From an uncultured Lachnospiraceae bacterium (GTDB taxonomy: Bacteria; Bacillota; Clostridia; Lachnospirales; Lachnospiraceae): 20,393 nt of DNA. The stretch is taken from positions 1 through 20,393 of the forward strand of contig CACWUI010000008.1 in the NCBI GenBank assembly GCA_902764045.1. The letters run 5' to 3'. A program made the translations under genes and the position numbers. How positions within the stretch are numbered: position 1 is the first letter of the stretch; each line of letters opens with the position of its first letter. The notes beneath the pieces were generated by a model. That model had not been told where the DNA came from, made no database searches, and worked only from the letters and a program-made list of their open reading frames with translations. Below are positions 15,227-20,393 of this stretch, one piece after another.

Positions 15227-16567
15227 ATGAAAAAAGTTATAACTTACGGAAGCTTTGACCTTATGCATTACGGTCATATAAGATTATTGGAAAGAGCGAA
15301 AAAATTAGGCGATTATCTGATAGTCGGAGTAACCTCGGATGATTATGACAAGACCAGAGGAAAGATAAATCTTCAACAGTCACTTACGGAAAGAGTTGAG
15401 GCTGTCAAAGCCACAGGTTTGGCCGACCAGATCGTGATCGAGGAATACGAGGGTCAGAAGATCGATGACATAAAAAAATTCAGGGTAGATATATTTACCG
15501 TGGGATCTGACTGGAGGGGAAAGTTTGATTATTTGAATAAATACTGTGACGTAGTCTATCTGGAACGTACCAAAGGTGTTTCCAGCAGCCAGATACGTTC
15601 CGAGGAGGGAAAGATCAGGCTTGGGATCGTGGGTGACGTGGAAAGAGCCATGTTACAGAAGATCATTAATGAGTGCGCTATAGTAAACGGAATAGATATC
15701 TCGGGAATTTATACTACCAGGGAACGTAAAGATGCTCAGGATGTACAGGAGACGGGTCTGGAGTTTTTCCGGGAATATGACGGACTTTTGGAAGAAAGTG
15801 ATGCCGTATATATATTGTCACAACCATCAAAGCATTATGAGCATATTAAAAAAGCTATAGGAATGGGCAAGCATGTTTTGGTTGAACTTCCCATGGTATT
15901 GGAGATGTCACAGTGTGATGAGCTTTTCAAATATGCTGATGAAAACAAGGTTATCCTCATGCCTGCGCTCAAAACTGCTTATTCTACCGCATATAACCGA
16001 TTGGTCCTGATCATACAAAGCGGTAAGATAGGCAAGGTATTATCCGTGGATGCCACCTGCACCAGTATCAGAGATTTCGATATGACCAGTGATGAGTCCT
16101 GGTGTGGTATGTATGCCTGGGGGCCGACCACACTTCTTCCTATTTTCCAGATACTGGGGACGGATTATGTAAAAGCGGATATATACAGCAGTTTTCTTGA
16201 TAATGATAAAAAGTTTGACTCCTTTTCAAAAATACATTTCCTTTATGAAGGAAGTCTGGCATCTGCCAAGGTGGGTGCGGGCGTGAAGTCGGAGGGGGAA
16301 CTTATAGTGTCAGGGACAAAGGGCTATGTATACGTTCCCGCGCCCTGGTGGAAAACGGAATATTTTGAACTGCGTTATGAGAAAATAGAGAATAACAGGA
16401 AATATTTTTACCAGCTTGACGGAGAAGGAATAAGGTATGAATTGGTGGAGTTTGTTAAGTCTATAAAATTCGGAAAGAATTCATATTTTATTTCGAATAA
16501 TTTAATTAAAAACATATCAGCAATATCTGAGAGGTTTGATAAGGGTGATATCACTGAGCTGATATAA
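15227..16567 (+). CDS. TagD-type cytidylyltransferase fused to Gfo/Idh/MocA-like oxidoreductase domain
   Basis: Residues 1-127 are a glycerol-3-phosphate cytidylyltransferase-like domain of the length of free-standing TagD, with GSFDLMHYGH (8-17, nucleotide-binding HxGH), GSDWRGKFDYL (93-103) and RTKGVSSSQIR (114-124). It should make CDP-glycerol or a closely related CDP-alditol from CTP. Residues 131-446 look like a Gfo/Idh/MocA oxidoreductase, with an N-terminal Rossmann-like GIVGDVER start, the VYILSQPSKHYEHIKKAIGMGKHVLVE block and the C-terminal sheet domain. The usual EKP motif, whose lysine takes part in catalysis and cofactor binding, is ELP at 220-222, and the glycine-rich loop is imperfect, so dehydrogenase activity is doubtful. 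AAAGGA (15213-15218) sets ATG 15227. It is the last gene before the terminator and supplies the activated donor for the locus. Ribulose/ribitol chemistry like TarJ is a possible alternative role for the second domain. Confidence 0.87.
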   Translation: MKKVITYGSFDLMHYGHIRLLERAKKLGDYLIVGVTSDDYDKTRGKINLQQSLTERVEAVKATGLADQIVIEEYEGQKIDDIKKFRVDIFTVGSDWRGKFDYLNKYCDVVYLERTKGVSSSQIRSEEGKIRLGIVGDVERAMLQKIINECAIVNGIDISGIYTTRERKDAQDVQETGLEFFREYDGLLEESDAVYILSQPSKHYEHIKKAIGMGKHVLVELPMVLEMSQCDELFKYADENKVILMPALKTAYSTAYNRLVLIIQSGKIGKVLSVDATCTSIRDFDMTSDESWCGMYAWGPTTLLPIFQILGTDYVKADIYSSFLDNDKKFDSFSKIHFLYEGSLASAKVGAGVKSEGELIVSGTKGYVYVPAPWWKTEYFELRYEKIENNRKYFYQLDGEGIRYELVEFVKSIKFGKNSYFISNNLIKNISAISERFDKGDITELI

Positions 16568-16580
16568 ATTCAGTATTTAT

Positions 16581-16606
16581 AAGGAACCGACAGGGTTCCT
16601 TTTTTT
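16581..16606 (+). terminator. Intrinsic terminator of the polysaccharide operon
   Basis: A perfect 8-bp stem (AAGGAACC, 16581-16588, with GGTTCCTT, 16594-16601) encloses the 5-base loop GACAG and runs into seven consecutive T residues (16600-16606). It lies 14 bases after the stop of the TagD fusion, in the correct orientation to end the + strand operon. Confidence 0.9.
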
Positions 16607-16639
16607 GCGTAAAAACATGTCATATCTTCTCAGTTGTAG

Positions 16640-16669
16640 TTGATAAAAAATAAACATATATGTTATAAT
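16640..16669 (+). promoter_or_regulatory. Extended -10 sigma-A-type promoter for the beta-helix gene
   Basis: TTGATA (16640-16645), an 18-base spacer and a perfect TATAAT (16664-16669) preceded by TGT (16661-16663, an extended -10 element) lie between the terminator and the next gene. The initiation site would fall near 16676, leaving a leader of about 37 bases with AGGAGGTG (16700-16707) 5 bases before ATG 16713. The gene therefore forms its own transcription unit. Confidence 0.75.
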
Positions 16670-16712
16670 TTTAGAAAAGCGAATTATTAATATTTTATCA
16701 GGAGGTGTAAAA

Positions 16713-19700
16713 ATGAAAGGGGCAATAAGCGGAGAGCGCAAGGAAATAAAGAGAAGAAATCTGCTTTTTTTGTTTGCCGGTGCATTTTTTATTTGGATAG
16801 GACTCATGTTTCTGTTTAACGGAACAGAAACAAATGCGGATCCTACGGATGCAACTGTTTATACGGTTACCGATCACGGTGCTGACGGAACAGATGAAGA
16901 AAGCGACTGGCAGGCTATCCAGTCATGCCTGGATTTTGCAAAGAATAATGAAGGCAGGACCGAGGTAAGAATACCTGCGGGAACGTATTACATAGATAAC
17001 ATTTTAAAAATCTATTCCGATACATCTCTTATTCTTGATGAAAATGCCGAGATAATAAGGCTTGATGAAGAAAAGCTTATGCTTATGACCCCCAGAACTG
17101 AAAGCATAGGCGGATATAATCAGGCGCATGACATAACCGTAGAAGGAGGAAAGTGGAACGGTAATGTAAGGAATACCGATCTTCAGGCAGGGATTTTATA
17201 CTTTGGACACGCTCATAATATAACATTAAAAAATTGTGAGATCACGGATTGTTGTGCAAAACATATGGTAACATTTGCGGGTGTGAAGGACGCGATCATA
17301 ACAAATGTTAGCTTTTCAGATGCCAAAATGTATACAGGTGACCCGTCTGTTTATAACAGTACTGAGATAACAGGTATAACATTTGAATCAGATTCAGCAG
17401 AGAAAGACTATAAACTGAAGACATACCAGTGGAGCATGGAGGCACTTCATCTCGACTGTATTTCTCCTGATGCGGGGTCCGAACCGACTGCAGTTCCGTT
17501 GGATGGTACTGTTAACAGGAACATAACTGTTGAAAGCTGCAATTTTACAAATGTGTTCTCGGCTGTGGGAAGTCATTATATATATAACGATGCCGACGGA
17601 CTTGGACTGATTGTAAAAAACAACACATTTACTGACGTAAAATACACCTGTGTAAACGTACATAATCAAAAAAATGTAACGATCGAAGGAAATACAGCTT
17701 CAAATGTAATGGAACTTGCACGCATACGTAATGCCGACAATGTGCTTGTAAAGGATAATGATTACACCGGAAAGGGCGTTACACAGGATAACGTGATGAA
17801 TCTGAATGGTGTCAGGGTTTTTGACAGTTCCTCTGTCACGGTTACAGGTAATGGATTTAAAAATTCATCCGGTGCAGGAGTATATGCTACAAACTCAAGT
17901 ATTACTGCAGATCATAATATAATAAATGGTACAAAAACCAACGGATTATATTCGTCCGCCGGTTATTGTGTTTTTGAAGACAACACGATTATTTGTACCG
18001 GATCAGATGGAATAGGCATCGTAGACGGCTCAAATGCAGTTTCGGTTAAAAACAATACGATAAGCCAGACGACAGGACACGGAATATATACAAGAAATTC
18101 AATAGTAAACATTGACGGTAACAATATGCTCACTATAAACGGTATAGGCATATCGTCAAAAAATACAGTTCTTACCGTGAAGAACAATGTAATATACAAT
18201 GCAGGCGGAGATAAGGGGATATACGCATATGACAAATCCGAGGGGACAATATCTGCGAACAGACTGACAAATACCGGTTCCGGCGGCATACATGTGTCAG
18301 ATGCATCTGTTAATATAACAGATAATACTGTCTCGACATGTAATGGTTACGGTATAGCGGTGACCGATGGATCCGATTGTGAGGCTGTATCCGGAAATAC
18401 CGTAACAGGCGTCGGCGGAAACGGTATATATGTAAAACAGTCTTCTGCCAATATCACAGATAACAATGTCCTTTCCGTGCTGCAGCAGGGAATAGCAGTT
18501 ATCACAAACTCCGACGTTACAATTAAAAACAACCTGGTGGATAATGCCGGGATAAATGCATTATTTATTCAGGACAGCTCGGGTGAGATCAAAAATAATA
18601 AGATAACCGGACCGGCTGCAAACGGTATTTATTCCAAGGATTCTACGGTAAGTATAAAGAATAATTATATTGCCGGAAGCGGTGAAAATAATAATGCAGT
18701 ATATTTTACGGAGACACAAAAAAAGTATTCGGAAAACGAGATCACTGATAATACGATCGTGGATTCCGTCACCAGAGGTATAAACCTGGTAGATGCATCT
18801 TCTGTTCTTATAAAAGATAATATTATCGGAGGATCAGGCAACCACGGAATTCACGTAAAGGATTCCGATGAGATAGAGATCTCCGGAAACGAAACATACG
18901 ATAATGACAAATGCGGCATCATAATAACAAATACAACCAATGTTACCGTAAATAACAACACTTCTACAGGAAGTGCGGTAAATGATATATACATATACGA
19001 TGACGGTGTGACAGGAAGCGGAAGCGGAAACACGGTAGGTGCCCGTGGCGTATATGATCCCGGACAGATCCTTTCGGGAACAACAGTGATAGGAGATGTA
19101 ACGGATTGGAGAGACGGTATAATTCAGCCTGATATGTCCGTAAGATTTTCCGTGGCTTCAGTGGATATGTATACCGGAGACAGTCTGGATATGTTCGGTA
19201 AAATACTGAAAGCAGAGGCAGGTGAGACGGAATACAGTTGGACCGTAAGCGATCCTGATATAATAGAAGTGAGTGCTGCAGGGGTAGTAACTGCAAAGGC
19301 ACAGGGAAGCGCAACGGTTACGGTAACTCCCGCAGGAAGCGAAAACGGTATTTCCTGTACTGTAAATGTACACAGTGCCGGATATAAAGTGCGTTACCAC
19401 AAAGATGACTCTTTACCGGCTGATCTTAAGATGTCAATATCAGATAATGACGGGGAGTTAACAGCCATAACCATTCAGGAGTTGGGATACACAAAAGCAG
19501 GACAGGTTTTTGGAGGCTGGAAGGTTTATCGTAGCGCAGATAATAAATGGCTCTTAAAGGATAACAACAACGGTAATGTCGGATGGGAGATGGTTCCGGA
19601 GGGTGGCCTGCCCGAGGGGAAGTCATATGAGTTACTTGGTGACGGATCCACATTATCCGGAATATCCGAATCAGCCCTGTTGGATTTTTACGCAACATGG

Positions 19701-20393
19701 AGAAGTCCACAATTTACAATAAGATATTATATCGGTGGAGACGCAGAGCCTTCTGATAAAACCACTACATATACTGCTTATGACTATGACAGCATTTATA
19801 CGACAGATGAATTGGGATTCATCAGGGAAGGATATGATTTTGCCGGCTGGAGAGTACAAAGACGCAGTGATAACTGCTGGTATGCGCAGGATGCAAAGGG
19901 GAACAGAAGTTGGGTATCACTATCAGGGGATACACTTCCTGAGGGTATGGATTATGCAATAATATCTGACGGGGCTTTTTCATATAACATAGTGTCAGAT
20001 GATGAAGTGGATATGTACGCTCAGTGGGCAGAAGCGGTGTACACCATAAGATACCACAGGCTTGAAGAAAACGGACCCAATGCAAAGCTTACACAGGCCG
20101 GCTACTGGACCTCCACAAAAACACTTACCACGGAAGAACTGGAGATAAGTAGTTTCGGTAATGATTTTGCGGGTTGGAAGGTTTACAGGGAAATTGATAA
20201 AAGCTGGCTGGTGAAGGATAATACCACGGAAACCCGGGTTTGGATGGCGCTTCCGGAAAACGGTCTGCCTGAAGGTTACAGTTTTGTGCTTATTGCAGAG
20301 GGAGCAGATGTGATTTCTCTTTCCGAAGGAGGAATTGTTCGTTTCTATGCACAGTGGACTCCTTCCGTATATACCATAGTGTACCATGACGGG
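16713..20393 (+). CDS. Large secreted beta-helix protein with pectate-lyase-like start, Big_2 domain and InlB-type repeats, 3' partial
   Basis: The frame is open for 1227 codons to the window edge without a stop. ATG 16713 has a consensus AGGAGGTG. Residues 1-42 look like a signal peptide or anchor: KRR, then a hydrophobic core (17-35) and a possible cleavage after TNA. Residues 50-125 match the pectate-lyase-3 family start (YTVTDHGADGTDEESDWQAIQ, IPAGTYYI). Residues about 130-800 are a right-handed parallel beta-helix of roughly 22-24-residue rungs of the type NNTI...GHGIYTRNS, like NosD and similar carbohydrate-active or adhesive proteins. Residues 808-889 are a Big_2 immunoglobulin-like domain. 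From 891 there are repeats of about 109 residues (891-1000, 1001-1108, 1109-1218, a fourth begun at 1219) that open with YTIRYH and close with FYAQW, extended versions of Listeria-Bacteroides (InlB B) repeats. Surface adhesion or glycan binding is likely; no catalytic residues could be identified. Confidence 0.9.
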   Translation, partial: MKGAISGERKEIKRRNLLFLFAGAFFIWIGLMFLFNGTETNADPTDATVYTVTDHGADGTDEESDWQAIQSCLDFAKNNEGRTEVRIPAGTYYIDNILKIYSDTSLILDENAEIIRLDEEKLMLMTPRTESIGGYNQAHDITVEGGKWNGNVRNTDLQAGILYFGHAHNITLKNCEITDCCAKHMVTFAGVKDAIITNVSFSDAKMYTGDPSVYNSTEITGITFESDSAEKDYKLKTYQWSMEALHLDCISPDAGSEPTAVPLDGTVNRNITVESCNFTNVFSAVGSHYIYNDADGLGLIVKNNTFTDVKYTCVNVHNQKNVTIEGNTASNVMELARIRNADNVLVKDNDYTGKGVTQDNVMNLNGVRVFDSSSVTVTGNGFKNSSGAGVYATNSSITADHNIINGTKTNGLYSSAGYCVFEDNTIICTGSDGIGIVDGSNAVSVKNNTISQTTGHGIYTRNSIVNIDGNNMLTINGIGISSKNTVLTVKNNVIYNAGGDKGIYAYDKSEGTISANRLTNTGSGGIHVSDASVNITDNTVSTCNGYGIAVTDGSDCEAVSGNTVTGVGGNGIYVKQSSANITDNNVLSVLQQGIAVITNSDVTIKNNLVDNAGINALFIQDSSGEIKNNKITGPAANGIYSKDSTVSIKNNYIAGSGENNNAVYFTETQKKYSENEITDNTIVDSVTRGINLVDASSVLIKDNIIGGSGNHGIHVKDSDEIEISGNETYDNDKCGIIITNTTNVTVNNNTSTGSAVNDIYIYDDGVTGSGSGNTVGARGVYDPGQILSGTTVIGDVTDWRDGIIQPDMSVRFSVASVDMYTGDSLDMFGKILKAEAGETEYSWTVSDPDIIEVSAAGVVTAKAQGSATVTVTPAGSENGISCTVNVHSAGYKVRYHKDDSLPADLKMSISDNDGELTAITIQELGYTKAGQVFGGWKVYRSADNKWLLKDNNNGNVGWEMVPEGGLPEGKSYELLGDGSTLSGISESALLDFYATWRSPQFTIRYYIGGDAEPSDKTTTYTAYDYDSIYTTDELGFIREGYDFAGWRVQRRSDNCWYAQDAKGNRSWVSLSGDTLPEGMDYAIISDGAFSYNIVSDDEVDMYAQWAEAVYTIRYHRLEENGPNAKLTQAGYWTSTKTLTTEELEISSFGNDFAGWKVYREIDKSWLVKDNTTETRVWMALPENGLPEGYSFVLIAEGADVISLSEGGIVRFYAQWTPSVYTIVYHDG

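Noticed and set aside
17640..19000. Possible CRISPR-like or tandem DNA repeat array
   Set aside because: The regular pattern exists at protein level (beta-helix rungs of 22-24 residues) but the DNA units are diverged, with no identical repeats or unique spacers.
17963..19859. Several minus-strand frames of 60-116 codons opposite the beta-helix gene
   Set aside because: They are shadows of repetitive coding sequence; the + strand frame is continuous with a clear start, signal peptide and domains.

Overview
The window looks like a cell-surface polysaccharide synthesis and export locus from a low-GC Gram-positive bacterium. The protein architectures (extended InlB-type repeats, a pyruvyltransferase/F420-hydrogenase-beta fusion, a TagD/Gfo-Idh fusion, teichoic-acid-type CDP-glycerol proteins) and the AGA/AGG/ATA-rich codon use suggest Lachnospiraceae, perhaps a Butyrivibrio relative. 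That placement is inferred from recognised families, not from any search. Every gene I accept is on the + strand, and no gene-free stretch exceeds 145 bases. I see no tRNA, rRNA, CRISPR array, insertion sequence or phage gene.

Region 1 (1-2638) is a polysaccharide ABC exporter. It has two different, tandem Wzm-type permeases (the first cut by the window edge) and one Wzt-type ATPase with an unusual Pro/Ala/Lys-rich N-terminal extension. Region 2 (2635-8244) makes or decorates the glycan. It holds a GlfT2-like galactofuranosyltransferase, a polysaccharide pyruvyltransferase fused to an iron-sulfur/F420-hydrogenase-beta module with an extra beta-rich tail, and a TupA-type ATP-grasp protein.

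Region 3 (8297-16567) is the strangest part. Three proteins have the outline of the TagF/TagB CDP-glycerol glycerophosphotransferase but lack its catalytic histidine motifs (8297-9880, 12769-13548, 13545-15149). They are interleaved with two LicD-family proteins, one with an intact metal-binding motif (9897-11492) and one that has lost most of it (11489-12679). A TagD-type cytidylyltransferase fused to a Gfo/Idh/MocA-like domain lacking the usual EKP lysine closes the block. The only transferase in the window with an intact motif that could use a CDP-alditol is the first LicD. My working model is that TagD makes CDP-glycerol (or a related CDP-alditol), LicD-A transfers the phospho-alditol to a galactofuranose-containing glycan, and the degenerate TagF-like and LicD-like proteins act as non-catalytic partners. 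A helical segment appears to be shared between the LicD-type and TagF-like proteins, which suggests domain shuffling inside the locus.

Genes from 1 to 12679 are tightly packed, with several ATGA or TAATG overlaps, so probably one operon. A good internal sigma-A-type promoter lies at 12680-12708. A strong intrinsic terminator (16581-16606) ends the unit. Region 4 (16713 to the window end) is a separately promoted, very large secreted protein with a pectate-lyase-like beta-helix, a Big_2 domain and about 109-residue repeats, running off the right edge.
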